From assembly GCA_900763705.1 (NCBI GenBank), contig CAAFLG010000069.1, forward strand, positions 1 through 18,537: a stretch of DNA of 18,537 bases, written 5' to 3'. The translations under genes and the position numbers were made by a program. The notes under the pieces were generated by a model. The model was not told the origin of the DNA and ran no database searches. It saw only the letters and a program-made list of their open reading frames with translations. Of this stretch, positions 1 through 6,966 are shown piece after piece. The DNA is from an uncultured Oscillospiraceae bacterium. GTDB lineage: Bacteria; Bacillota; Clostridia; Oscillospirales; Oscillospiraceae. Every line of letters starts with the position of its first letter. The stretch's first letter is position 1.

Positions 1-2262
1 CAAACTCTCGAGCCGCTCGCGCAGCGACGAGAGCAATAAGTCATAATGATTTTTATCGCCCTGCAATTTGAGCACGGCGTCCTCCGCCGCGCGCTGCTGG
101 CCCTGTGCGACCTCCAGCTCGTAGCGCGCTTTGGCAAGCTCGCGCTTGGCGTCCTCGGCGGCCTTGGCGGCAAGGTCGAGCTTTTCGGCAAGGCCGCCGC
201 GCCGCGCCGTCAACTCGCGCAGCTCGCCGGCTCTGCTCAAAATGCCCGCGCTGCGGGAGATCGAGCCTCCCGTCATTGAGCCGCCGCGATTCAAAACCTG
301 ACCGTCGAGCGTCACGATGCGGAACGCATTCGAAAACTTTCGTGAGATCGTAATGCCGCAGTCAAGGTCCTCGACCACGACCGTGCGGCCGAGCAGATTC
401 TTGAAAATGCCGTCGTATTCGCGGTCATATTCCACCAGCTCGCTCGCAAGGCCGACGTAGCCGTATTCGCCCTTCACGCGCTCGTCGCGCAGCGCCTCGC
501 CGCGGATCGACGAGAGCGGCAGGAACGTCGCGCGTCCGCCGTCGCGCTGCTTTAAGAGTTGGATGGCGCTCTTCGCGTCCTCCTCGCGCTCGACGACGAT
601 GTTCTGCAAGCCCGCGCCGAGCGCGATCTCGATCGCGACAGCATATTTTTTATCGACCTTCATCAAATTGGCGACCGGCCCGCGCACGCCGCGCAGCGCC
701 TTGCGCTCCGACGCCTGCATGACCGTGCGCACCGCCTTGTTGAAGCCCTCGTACTCCTTTTCCATCTCGCCGAGCAGGCGGATGCGGGAGTCTAAGTTGT
801 TCATCTCCATCGTGAGGGAAACGTGCTGCTCGCCCGTCTCCTTCTCTCGTTCGATTCTGCCCTGCATCTTCATCGTGTGGCCCGCGATGATATTGCGGAT
901 GGCGTCGGCCTCCTCCTGCGCGGTCTCGAGCGCCTTGCGGTTCTCCGCGGCGCTTTTGCGCGTGTCGGAAAGCTGGGCCTCCCCGCTCTCTTGCTCGGCG
1001 GCAATGGCGCTCTCGCGCTCGTCCATTTCAGAAAGCGTCGAGCGCAGGGCCGCGACCTCGGCGCGGCTATCCGCCGCGGCGGACAGGGCAAGCGCTTCGC
1101 GTCCGCGCAGGGTCTCGGCCTCGCTCGCGGCCTCGCCCGCGTTTTTCGACAGCTCCTCCGCCTGCTTCAAAAGCTCGGAGAGCGCCGTTTCGACTTCGTT
1201 TTTGCTCTGTTCCAGCTCTTCGATACGCGCGCGCTGCTGCGCAATCTGCGCATCCATCGATCCCACGCGGTCAGACTGGCTTCTGAGTTCCTCCTCCACG
1301 CGCGCGATGTTCTCTTCGTTGTGCGCGATGCCAGTTTGCAGCACCGCGACGGCAGATTCCTGCTCTTTGACCTGCGCGTCGAGCTCCGAGAGCTGCGCGC
1401 GCTTTTCCTCCTGCGCGATGTCGTTCTCGTGGATGCGCGCGGAAAACTGCTCCGACGCGGCGTACAGCGCCTCTAAGTCCGCGTTCGCCTTTTTGAGCTC
1501 CTCGCGCGCGAGCGACAGGTCGGTGTCGAGCTTGATGGCGTTCGTCTTGAGCGTTTCCAGATTTTCAAGCCACACGGAAATTTCCAAAAGGCGCAGTTCG
1601 TCGCGGTAGATAAGATACTGCTTCGCCGTCTCTGCCTGCGCACGCAGGGGTTCGACCTGCAATTCCAGCTCGGCGATCTTGTCGTTGATGCGCACTAAGT
1701 TTTCTTCCGTGCGCTCGAGTTTACGTTCCGTCTCCTCCTTGCGGTAGCGGAAGCGCGAAATGCCCGCCGCCTCTTCAAATATCTCGCGGCGGTCGCCGCT
1801 CTTCTGCGAGAGTATTTCGTCGATGCGGCCTTGACCGATGATGGAATAGCCCTCGCGGCCCATACCAGTATCCATAAAGAGCTCGTTCACATCGCGCAGG
1901 CGCACGGACTGCTTGTTGATATAGTATTCCGATTCGCCGCTGCGGTAGTACCGGCGCGTGACAGCGACCTCGGTCTCCTCCATGCTGGGGAAGATGTGCT
2001 CGGTGTTGTCGAGCACGAGCGTCACCTGCGCAAACCCCATCTGGTTGCGCGTTTCCGTGCCGCCGAAAATGACATCCTCCATCTTCACGCCGCGCAGCGA
2101 CTTGCTCGACTGCTCGCCCATGACCCAGCGAATGGCGTCCGAAATATTCGATTTGCCGCTTCCGTTCGGCCCGACGATGGCGGTGATGTCCTCACCGAAG
2201 TTGAGCACCGTCTTGTCCGGGAAGCTCTTGAACCCTTGGATCTCCAATGCCTTTAAGTACAC
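1..2262 (-). CDS. smc: Chromosome segregation ATPase SMC, N-terminal 754 codons (cut by window edge)
   Basis: SMC forms the DNA-clamping core of the SMC-ScpAB condensin that compacts and segregates the chromosome. The visible part holds the N-terminal ATPase half with Walker A GPNGSGKS at residues 31-38. A long charged coiled coil follows, rich in Glu, Ala, Arg and Gln (about 170-500). The hinge spans about 510-670 and ends in the typical GGSMTGGS stretch near residue 664, followed by the returning coiled coil. The C-terminal ATPase half (signature and Walker B, roughly 430 residues in the family) lies beyond position 1. The start is GTG at 2262, because AGGAGG lies 9 bases upstream and the family's opening YLKALEIQGFKSF follows directly. 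The frame is open to the edge without a stop. No rnc gene lies just upstream, although rnc-smc is a common Firmicute order, and smc has its own promoter here. Confidence 0.97.
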   Translation of the reverse strand, partial: MYLKALEIQGFKSFPDKTVLNFGEDITAIVGPNGSGKSNISDAIRWVMGEQSSKSLRGVKMEDVIFGGTETRNQMGFAQVTLVLDNTEHIFPSMEETEVAVTRRYYRSGESEYYINKQSVRLRDVNELFMDTGMGREGYSIIGQGRIDEILSQKSGDRREIFEEAAGISRFRYRKEETERKLERTEENLVRINDKIAELELQVEPLRAQAETAKQYLIYRDELRLLEISVWLENLETLKTNAIKLDTDLSLAREELKKANADLEALYAASEQFSARIHENDIAQEEKRAQLSELDAQVKEQESAVAVLQTGIAHNEENIARVEEELRSQSDRVGSMDAQIAQQRARIEELEQSKNEVETALSELLKQAEELSKNAGEAASEAETLRGREALALSAAADSRAEVAALRSTLSEMDERESAIAAEQESGEAQLSDTRKSAAENRKALETAQEEADAIRNIIAGHTMKMQGRIEREKETGEQHVSLTMEMNNLDSRIRLLGEMEKEYEGFNKAVRTVMQASERKALRGVRGPVANLMKVDKKYAVAIEIALGAGLQNIVVEREEDAKSAIQLLKQRDGGRATFLPLSSIRGEALRDERVKGEYGYVGLASELVEYDREYDGIFKNLLGRTVVVEDLDCGITISRKFSNAFRIVTLDGQVLNRGGSMTGGSISRSAGILSRAGELRELTARRGGLAEKLDLAAKAAEDAKRELAKARYELEVAQGQQRAAEDAVLKLQGDKNHYDLLLSSLRERLESL

Positions 2263-2333
2263 GAGCGATATCCTCCTTGGAAAAAGGCGTCATCCCCCAC
2301 GATAAGGGTATAATGACACATTTTGACTAATAC

Positions 2334-2362
2334 TATATACCATTTTTCCGCCGTCTTTTCAA
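2334..2362 (-). promoter_or_regulatory. Predicted sigma-A promoter for smc
   Basis: On the minus strand TTGAAA (2357-2362) and TATATA (2334-2339) are separated by exactly 17 bp, and TGG directly precedes the -10 as an extended element. The -10 lies about 70 bases before the smc GTG, leaving a short leader with an AGGAGG site. It sits just downstream of the tepA-side terminator, so smc is probably a separate transcription unit. Confidence 0.65.
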
Positions 2363-2384
2363 GTGGATTCGATGAACAAAGCGC

Positions 2385-2406
2385 AAAAAGACGCCCGAAG
2401 GCGTCT
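2385..2406 (-). terminator. Intrinsic terminator downstream of tepA
   Basis: Read on the minus strand, a 7-bp perfect stem (AGACGCC with GGCGTCT) is capped by a TTCG tetraloop and followed by a run of five T (2385-2389). The C(UUCG)G cap is an especially stable loop. It would stop transcripts from the tepA side before the smc promoter. No T run follows on the plus strand, so it is directional. Confidence 0.8.
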
Positions 2407-2412
2407 AAAACT

Positions 2413-2584
2413 GTCGAAAAACCCCTAACGGGTTTTTCCGACAAACTTTTTCAGTCTGCTGCGCGCACGAATTGTTCGCCTACGGCGAACAATTCGCACA
2501 CTTGCAGCCTGAGTTGTATTTTCTGTCAGGTACACGCCCCGACAGAAAATGATTTAACTCTATTTGCCGACTTCCATCGGCAAA
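2413..2584. repeat. Cluster of four close-set palindromes (hairpin array) in the tepA-smc spacer
   Basis: Four inverted repeats lie almost end to end. (a) 2413-2424 with 2430-2442: stem of about 12 bp with one bulge, built on AAAAACCC/GGGTTTTT, terminator-like on either strand. (b) 2468-2480 with 2484-2496: perfect 13-bp stem with a TAC loop. (c) 2518-2527 with 2541-2550: perfect 10-bp stem, 13-base loop. (d) 2563-2570 with 2577-2584: perfect 8-bp stem, 6-base loop. With the terminator at 2385-2406 that is five hairpins in 200 bp, directly after the tepA stop codon. No coding sequence or known riboswitch is recognised. It could be a composite dispersed palindromic repeat or a structured 3' UTR. 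The stems are seen directly; the function is unknown. Confidence 0.75.
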
Positions 2585-2598
2585 CTCTGCGAGGCTTT

Positions 2599-3309
2599 TT
2601 ACTTCTTCTTTTCGTCAATGAGCACATACAGCGCGTCGAGCGCGTCGGAGAGGCTGCCGATGCGCTGGATGAGGCCGCAGGCCACTGCTTCTTCCCCGTA
2701 GAGCACGCTGCCGACGTCAGAGGCGAGGTCCTGCGTGTCCATCATCAGGCGCAGAAACTCGTCGCGCCCGATGCGTGAGTTTTTCGTCACAAAGCGCACA
2801 ATGCGCTCCTGCAGGCGCTCAAAATACTGGTACGTCTGGGGCGCGGCGATGATCGTGCCGCTCGTGCGCACGGGATGGATGGTCATCGACGCCGACGGCG
2901 CGATCATCGTCGCCATCGGCGCGACAGCAAGCGGCACGCCGATGGAGTGTCCCCCGCCGAGCACGAGCGAGACCGTCGGCTTTTTCATCCCTGAGATGAG
3001 CTCGGCGATGGCAAGCCCCGCCTCCACATCGCCGCCGACGGTGTTGAGCAGGAACAAAACGCCGTCGATGTCCTCGCTCTCCTCTAAATACGCCAGCAGC
3101 GGCAGCACATGCTCGTATTTCGTCGCCTTCTGCGTGTTCGGCAGCTGCATGTGGCCCTCGATCTGTCCGGCGATCGTCAGGCAGTGGATGGCCGCGCGGC
3201 TATTTTTGATGACGACCGAGCCGAAGTCGATGACCGGCTGAATGGGCGGCAGCAGCGGCTCCTGCCCGTTTTTCTCCTCGTCCTGCGAGGGTTTCGTTTC
3301 GCTTCTCAT
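2599..3309 (-). CDS. tepA: TepA/YmfB-type ClpP-family serine protease
   Basis: This 236-residue protein belongs to the ClpP/crotonase-fold serine peptidases and matches the TepA (YmfB) branch, which lacks a ClpX partner and has been linked to protein export in Bacillus. The visible core includes IEGH, then NTVGGDVEAGLAIAELI (oxyanion-side glycine loop), then GGGHSIG with the probable nucleophile Ser122, then TIHPVR with the probable catalytic His145. The protein is soluble, with no signal peptide. ATG at 3309 is preferred because GGGAGG lies 8 bases upstream. An in-frame ATG at 3366 would add 19 residues but has only a weak site. No convincing promoter was seen in 3310-3411, so it may depend on read-through from the lipoprotein gene. 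Transcription ends at the 2385-2406 terminator. Confidence 0.9.
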   Translation of the reverse strand: MRSETKPSQDEEKNGQEPLLPPIQPVIDFGSVVIKNSRAAIHCLTIAGQIEGHMQLPNTQKATKYEHVLPLLAYLEESEDIDGVLFLLNTVGGDVEAGLAIAELISGMKKPTVSLVLGGGHSIGVPLAVAPMATMIAPSASMTIHPVRTSGTIIAAPQTYQYFERLQERIVRFVTKNSRIGRDEFLRLMMDTQDLASDVGSVLYGEEAVACGLIQRIGSLSDALDALYVLIDEKKK

Positions 3310-3411
3310 CGCAAAGTCCTCCCGAAAGTCATTTCCGGTAGGATTTGCAGAAAGCGCGAAAAGCATACCCTTTGTGCCGTCGGAAATACGAGCCTCATAC
3401 TGGGAAGCACT

Positions 3412-3840
3412 TTAATATCCCCAAGTCATCAGTTTCCATTCCCCGCCATCGCTGCGAGCCAACCACCAGGACCATGTGTATTCTGTGTCCGGCTCCCAGG
3501 CTCCGCCGCCCTCTTTCGGAGAGCGAAAGCTGCTGTCGAACATGATGCATTGTGTAAAAGCCAGATCGTTGTCATTTGCCTTTTCCAAATCATTCATCCA
3601 CGAAAGGTTCTTTTCATCCGTGCAGACGTCATCTGACGAATATGAAATGCTATGTAATTCGCAGCCTTCCCACGAACCAATCATCTCTTCGATCACCTTT
3701 ATCGCATCATCCATATCCTGTTCTGTGTAGACAGCCGAATCGCCATAATCGACCGTTATGTTTGACGTTTCCTTGCTGCCGCATCCAGCCAGCAGGGCAA
3801 AAAGCACTACGCAAATAACCGATAAGCTGTATTTTTTCAT
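3412..3840 (-). CDS. Small secreted lipoprotein of unknown function
   Basis: This 142-residue protein starts with a lipoprotein signal: Lys-Lys, a hydrophobic stretch to about residue 18, then LLAGC with the lipidated Cys at 20. The mature part is acidic and rich in Trp and Tyr, with a WEGCELHS stretch mid-protein and a Trp-rich end (WSWWLAR, then WKLMTWGY). I recognise no functional family. It resembles small hypothetical lipoproteins of Firmicutes, which is a weak recollection. The start is supported by GGAGG 7 bases upstream and a good promoter at 3887-3915. Its DNA is clearly poorer in G+C than its neighbours: 3541-3600 has 23 G/C of 60, against 44 of 60 at 13141-13200. This suggests recent acquisition. 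No clear terminator follows before tepA. Confidence 0.85.
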   Translation of the reverse strand: MKKYSLSVICVVLFALLAGCGSKETSNITVDYGDSAVYTEQDMDDAIKVIEEMIGSWEGCELHSISYSSDDVCTDEKNLSWMNDLEKANDNDLAFTQCIMFDSSFRSPKEGGGAWEPDTEYTWSWWLARSDGGEWKLMTWGY

Positions 3841-3886
3841 CTTATGGCCTCCATATCTCTCATTTTTCTATATTTTTATACTGCTT

Positions 3887-3915
3887 ATTTTACCAGAAAG
3901 CATTGTCCGAATCAA
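3887..3915 (-). promoter_or_regulatory. Predicted sigma-A promoter for the lipoprotein gene
   Basis: On the minus strand TTGATT (3910-3915) is followed after 17 bp by TAAAAT (3887-3892), with TGG directly before the -10 as an extended element. The -10 lies 46 bases before the ATG. It begins only a few bases past the nitroreductase terminator, which insulates it. Confidence 0.65.
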
Positions 3916-3918
3916 GTG

Positions 3919-3950
3919 AAAAAGCGCCCGAGGGCGTTTCCTCGGGCGCT
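3919..3950 (-). terminator. Intrinsic terminator of the degV-nitroreductase unit
   Basis: A perfect 11-bp stem (3923-3933 with 3940-3950, core GCGCCCGAGG) with a 6-base loop is followed on the minus strand by five T (3919-3923). It begins 9 bases after the nitroreductase stop codon. Confidence 0.85.
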
Positions 3951-3959
3951 TGCAGCTTT

Positions 3960-4502
3960 TTATTTGTACGTCAGCAAATCTTCCACGCTCTTGCGCTTCG
4001 GCTCTTCATTTTTCTCGTTGTTATACCCAAGACCGATCACGCAGCCGACCTTCTGGTTTTCCGGAATGTGCAGAAGGTCAATGATCTTCTCTTCATCAAA
4101 GTAGCCGGTGATGACTGTGCCGACGCCGCGCTCCCACGCGGCAAGGCAGAAGGTCTGCGCCGCGATGCCCGCGTCGAACATCTCAAAGCCAGCCCCCTTC
4201 GGTGTTGCATACGAGCCGTCGCGCTCAAAGCCCGAACGCCCCGTGATGTAGGTGAGCACCATGAGCGCAGCGCAGCTTTTGAGCGTCTTTTCGTTGAACT
4301 TGAAGTCGAGGACCATTTCCTCTGCCATCTTGTCGATCGCCGCGCGGTCCTCTACGAGAATGTAGCGCGCGATCTGTGTGTTCTTCCACGAGGGGGCGTA
4401 GGCCGCGTCCGTGACGATCTCCTCGATGAGTTCGTGCGCTACGGCTTCCTGCTTGTATTTACGGATGCTTCTTCTGGTTCTGATCGCCTGTGATACGTCC
4501 AT
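3960..4502 (-). CDS. Nitroreductase family FMN-dependent oxidoreductase
   Basis: This 180-residue flavin reductase of the nitroreductase fold would use NAD(P)H to reduce nitro, quinone or related compounds; the real substrate is unknown. Family marks are the N-terminal RTRRSIRKY (FMN phosphate contact), APSWKNTQ near residue 37-44, the mid-protein helix GIAAQTFCLAAWERGVGT, and a late IGLGY. Length fits the compact single-domain nitroreductases. The start at 4502 is chosen because AAAGGAG lies 8 bases upstream and the next residues match the family opening. An alternative start 8 codons earlier lacks a site. It lies 24 bp downstream of degV on the same strand and is probably cotranscribed. Transcription ends at the hairpin at 3919-3950. 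Confidence 0.9.
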   Translation of the reverse strand: MDVSQAIRTRRSIRKYKQEAVAHELIEEIVTDAAYAPSWKNTQIARYILVEDRAAIDKMAEEMVLDFKFNEKTLKSCAALMVLTYITGRSGFERDGSYATPKGAGFEMFDAGIAAQTFCLAAWERGVGTVITGYFDEEKIIDLLHIPENQKVGCVIGLGYNNEKNEEPKRKSVEDLLTYK

Positions 4503-4526
4503 TTTCCGTTCTCCTTTTGTCTGCAA

Positions 4527-5387
4527 TTACTTTTCCGTGCCGTAGAAAAAGAGCGCGACCGTTCCCGGGCCGACGTGCGCGCCGGTGACCGGCTCATAGC
4601 AGACGCTCAGACATTCGCCGGTAAAGCCCTTTTCGCGCAGCAGCGCAAGGAGCGCCTGCGCACCCTCGGCGTTGTCCGCGTGGGCGATGCCGATGCTCTC
4701 GCTCTTATCGAGCGCGCGGGTATCATAATAGTTCGCAAGCTCCGCGTAGGCGCGCTTCATGCCGCGCACCTTGCCGCAGGAGACGATGTGTCCCGTCTCG
4801 TCGCCGCGCAGGATCGGCTTGATGCTCAGTACCGTGCCGATGAGCGCCGTTGCGCCGGAGATGCGCCCGCCGCGCTTTAAGTAGGCAAGGTCGTCCACGG
4901 TGAAAAACTGGCACATATGTGGTCTGCGCGTGAGCAGCTGCTTTTCGATCTCCTCGAGGCTCTTCCCCTCTTCGATCATCCGCGCGGCCTCCATCACCTG
5001 CATTCCCTCGCCGAGTGAGGCGGCGTAGGTGTTGATGGGCAGGATCTTGCGCTCGGGATAGCGCTCTTTCAGCTCGCCCGCGGCGATGACCGCCGCATGC
5101 GCCGTGCCGCTGATGCCGCCGGACATACCGACATAGAGCACATCGTTGCCCGCGGAGAGCGCACGCTCAAAGTATTCCTCGATCAGCGTGGGGCTGACCA
5201 TCGACGTTTTAACGATCGCGCCCTCGCGCATCGCGCCGTAGAAGGCCGCGCCGTCAAAATCCGTATCATCGGGATAGTCCGTCGTCTTTCCGTCCACCGT
5301 ATAGGAAAACGGAATGACCGTGATGTGGTGCTTCTTCGTCAGCGCGACCGGCAGATTGGCAGATGTATCGGTAAATAACTGGAGCAT
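4527..5387 (-). CDS. DegV family fatty-acid-binding protein (FakB-like)
   Basis: DegV/FakB proteins hold a fatty acid in an internal tunnel and present it to the kinase FakA, which makes acyl-phosphate for membrane phospholipids. The 286-residue product fits the usual length. Visible family marks are FTDTSANLP at the N terminus (about 5-13), KTSMVSP (60-66), MSGGISGT (88-95, the carboxylate-binding serine loop), VDDLAYLKRGGRIS (164-177) and a C-terminal GAHVGPG. ATG at 5387 is preferred over 5420: an AAGGGA-type site precedes it and it places the family opening at residue 1. No fakA is in the window, so the lipid role is inferred from the family alone. It is probably the first gene of a two-gene unit with the nitroreductase. 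Confidence 0.92.
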   Translation of the reverse strand: MLQLFTDTSANLPVALTKKHHITVIPFSYTVDGKTTDYPDDTDFDGAAFYGAMREGAIVKTSMVSPTLIEEYFERALSAGNDVLYVGMSGGISGTAHAAVIAAGELKERYPERKILPINTYAASLGEGMQVMEAARMIEEGKSLEEIEKQLLTRRPHMCQFFTVDDLAYLKRGGRISGATALIGTVLSIKPILRGDETGHIVSCGKVRGMKRAYAELANYYDTRALDKSESIGIAHADNAEGAQALLALLREKGFTGECLSVCYEPVTGAHVGPGTVALFFYGTEK

Positions 5388-5428
5388 GACTCTCTTCCCT
5401 TTCCGATCCTTCAAAATCATTGTAGGTT

Positions 5429-5457
5429 AGCTTATCACGCTCCCCACGCTTATGCAA
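5429..5457 (-). promoter_or_regulatory. Possible weak promoter for degV-nitroreductase
   Basis: TTGCAT (5452-5457), a 17-bp spacer and TAAGCT (5429-5434) with a TGA extension lie on the minus strand upstream of degV. Both hexamers match consensus at only three positions. The call rests on location between a terminator and a gene and on similarity of layout to the better promoters in the window. Confidence 0.35.
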
Positions 5458-5511
5458 GCAGAATTGCAGAAAATTTGCACTTTGTTGATAATGGTGCTCA
5501 GTTTGCAGGTG

Positions 5512-5552
5512 AAAATGCAGGGGACTCTCTCAAGCCTGAGAGAGTCCCCTGC
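5512..5552 (-). terminator. Intrinsic terminator of the ddl-to-peptidase operon
   Basis: A perfect 16-bp stem (5517-5532 with 5537-5552, core GGGGACTCTCTCA) with a 4-base AGCC loop begins 19 bases after the aminopeptidase stop. On the minus strand it is followed by ATTTTC. On the plus strand CGATTTTT follows, so it may work both ways, although no plus-strand gene runs into it. It is the longest perfect stem I found in the window. Confidence 0.85.
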
Positions 5553-5571
5553 CGATTTTTCAAATTCCTGC

Positions 5572-6966
5572 TTACGCCTGCTCGAAGATGGTCTTCATGC
5601 ACTTGTAGGTCATGTAGCAGTCGAGCTTTGCGACCGTTTCATACGGCGCGTGCATCGACAGCACCGGAACGCCCGCGTCGAGCGTATCGATGTTGCGCTG
5701 GGCCATGAACTTGGCGACCGTGCCGCCGCCGCCGGCGTCGGTCTTGCCGAGCTCGGCCATCTGCCAGAACACGCCGTTGTCGTTCATGAGCTTGCGCACC
5801 TTGCCGACAACCTCGGCGCTGGCGTCGCTCGCGCCGCCCTTGCCGCCGGAGCCGGTGTACTTGCACAGCGACACGCCGTAGTTGCAGAACGAGGAGTTGC
5901 GCTTGTCATAGACGTCAGCAAAGTTCGGGTCGTAGGCCGCCGTCACGTCCGCGCTCAGGCAGAAGGAGTGGGCAAAGCAGTCAGCGAGCTCCACGCCCTG
6001 CATGCGGCACATATCGCCCATGAACCATTCAAAGGCCTGCGAGAGCATACCGGAAACGCCCTCCGAGCCGATCTCTTCCTTATCGGCAAAGATGCAGACG
6101 GCGGTCTTCTTGGGGGCGACGGCATCAAAAATGCCTGCAAGCTCTGCATAGGCACAGACGCGGTCGTCGTGGCCGTAGGAGGCGATGAAGCTGCGGTCAA
6201 AGCCGATGTCGCGCGCCTTGCCGGCGGGCACGACCTCGAGCTCGGCGGAGATGAAGTCCTCCTCCGTGATGCCGTACTTCTCGTTGAGATACTGCAGAAC
6301 GCCCAGCTTGAAGCGGTCGGAGCAGTCCTCATCCGCGATGGGACGGCCGCCGAGCAGCACGTTCAGGCTCTCGCTCGGGATGGCCTCGTTGAGGGGCTTT
6401 TTGCCCTGCTCGCGGCCGAGGTGCGGCAGAAGGTCATTGATGATGAACTGCGGGTCGCCTTCCTCGCCGCCGATGTGCACGGCAACGCTCGTACCGTCGC
6501 CCAGCACGACAACGCCGTGCAGCTCGAGGGGGATGGTCACCCACTGATACTTGCGGATGCCGCCGTAGTGATGGGTCTTGAGGTAGGCCATCTCGCTCTC
6601 TTCATAGAGCGGGCGGGGCTTCACATCGAGACGCGGAGCGTCGGTATGGGCCGCGCCGATGTTCGCGCCGTGGCTCAAGTCCTCGCTGCCGATGACGGCG
6701 AGCATGATGCCCTTGCCGCGGTTGTTGAAGTAGACCTTATCGCCGGCGGCAAGCTTCATGCCCGCCTCGTAGGCCTTGAAGCCTCTCTTCTCCGCCAGCT
6801 CGATGCAGTAATCCACGCAAAGGCGCTCGGTCTTGCCGTGGTTGAGGAAGTCCTTGTAATCCTCGCAGTAGGCCTCCATCGCCTTCTCATCCTCCGCGCT
6901 CAGACGGTCATAGCCGTTCTTGGGCGCGTACAGGAGCTTTTCCGCCAGCTTGTTCTTCTCACTCAT
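5572..6966 (-). CDS. M18 family metallo-aminopeptidase
   Basis: This cytosolic two-zinc aminopeptidase of family M18 removes N-terminal (typically acidic or hydrophobic) residues from peptides. The 464 residues cover the full family length. Probable metal ligands and catalytic residues are His107 and Asp109 in GAAHTDAPR, an Asp in YGHDDR (267-268), Glu297/Glu298 in DKEEIGSEG, Asp340 in SADV, and His439 in SMHAPYE. The ATG at 6966 is preceded by AAGGAGG with 9 bases spacing. The first 8 bases of the gene overlap the end of the TsaC-CoaE fusion, so translation is probably coupled. It is the last gene of the predicted operon, followed by a strong terminator. No signal peptide is seen. Confidence 0.95.
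   Translation of the reverse strand: MSEKNKLAEKLLYAPKNGYDRLSAEDEKAMEAYCEDYKDFLNHGKTERLCVDYCIELAEKRGFKAYEAGMKLAAGDKVYFNNRGKGIMLAVIGSEDLSHGANIGAAHTDAPRLDVKPRPLYEESEMAYLKTHHYGGIRKYQWVTIPLELHGVVVLGDGTSVAVHIGGEEGDPQFIINDLLPHLGREQGKKPLNEAIPSESLNVLLGGRPIADEDCSDRFKLGVLQYLNEKYGITEEDFISAELEVVPAGKARDIGFDRSFIASYGHDDRVCAYAELAGIFDAVAPKKTAVCIFADKEEIGSEGVSGMLSQAFEWFMGDMCRMQGVELADCFAHSFCLSADVTAAYDPNFADVYDKRNSSFCNYGVSLCKYTGSGGKGGASDASAEVVGKVRKLMNDNGVFWQMAELGKTDAGGGGTVAKFMAQRNIDTLDAGVPVLSMHAPYETVAKLDCYMTYKCMKTIFEQA

Noticed and set aside
563..1609. Long open frames on the plus strand opposite smc (for example 563-1609)
   Set aside because: They mirror the smc coiled coil in a GC-rich genome, have Ser/Ala/Arg-rich low-complexity translations, no family match and no ribosome site.
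2413..2584. CRISPR array or riboswitch in the tepA-smc spacer
   Set aside because: The palindromes differ in sequence and are not direct repeats with spacers. They lie downstream of tepA and before the smc promoter, so no aptamer would sit in a 5' leader.
2323..2778. Plus-strand frame through the hairpin cluster into tepA
   Set aside because: It has no ribosome site, reads through all the palindromes, and continues antisense into a well-supported protease gene.
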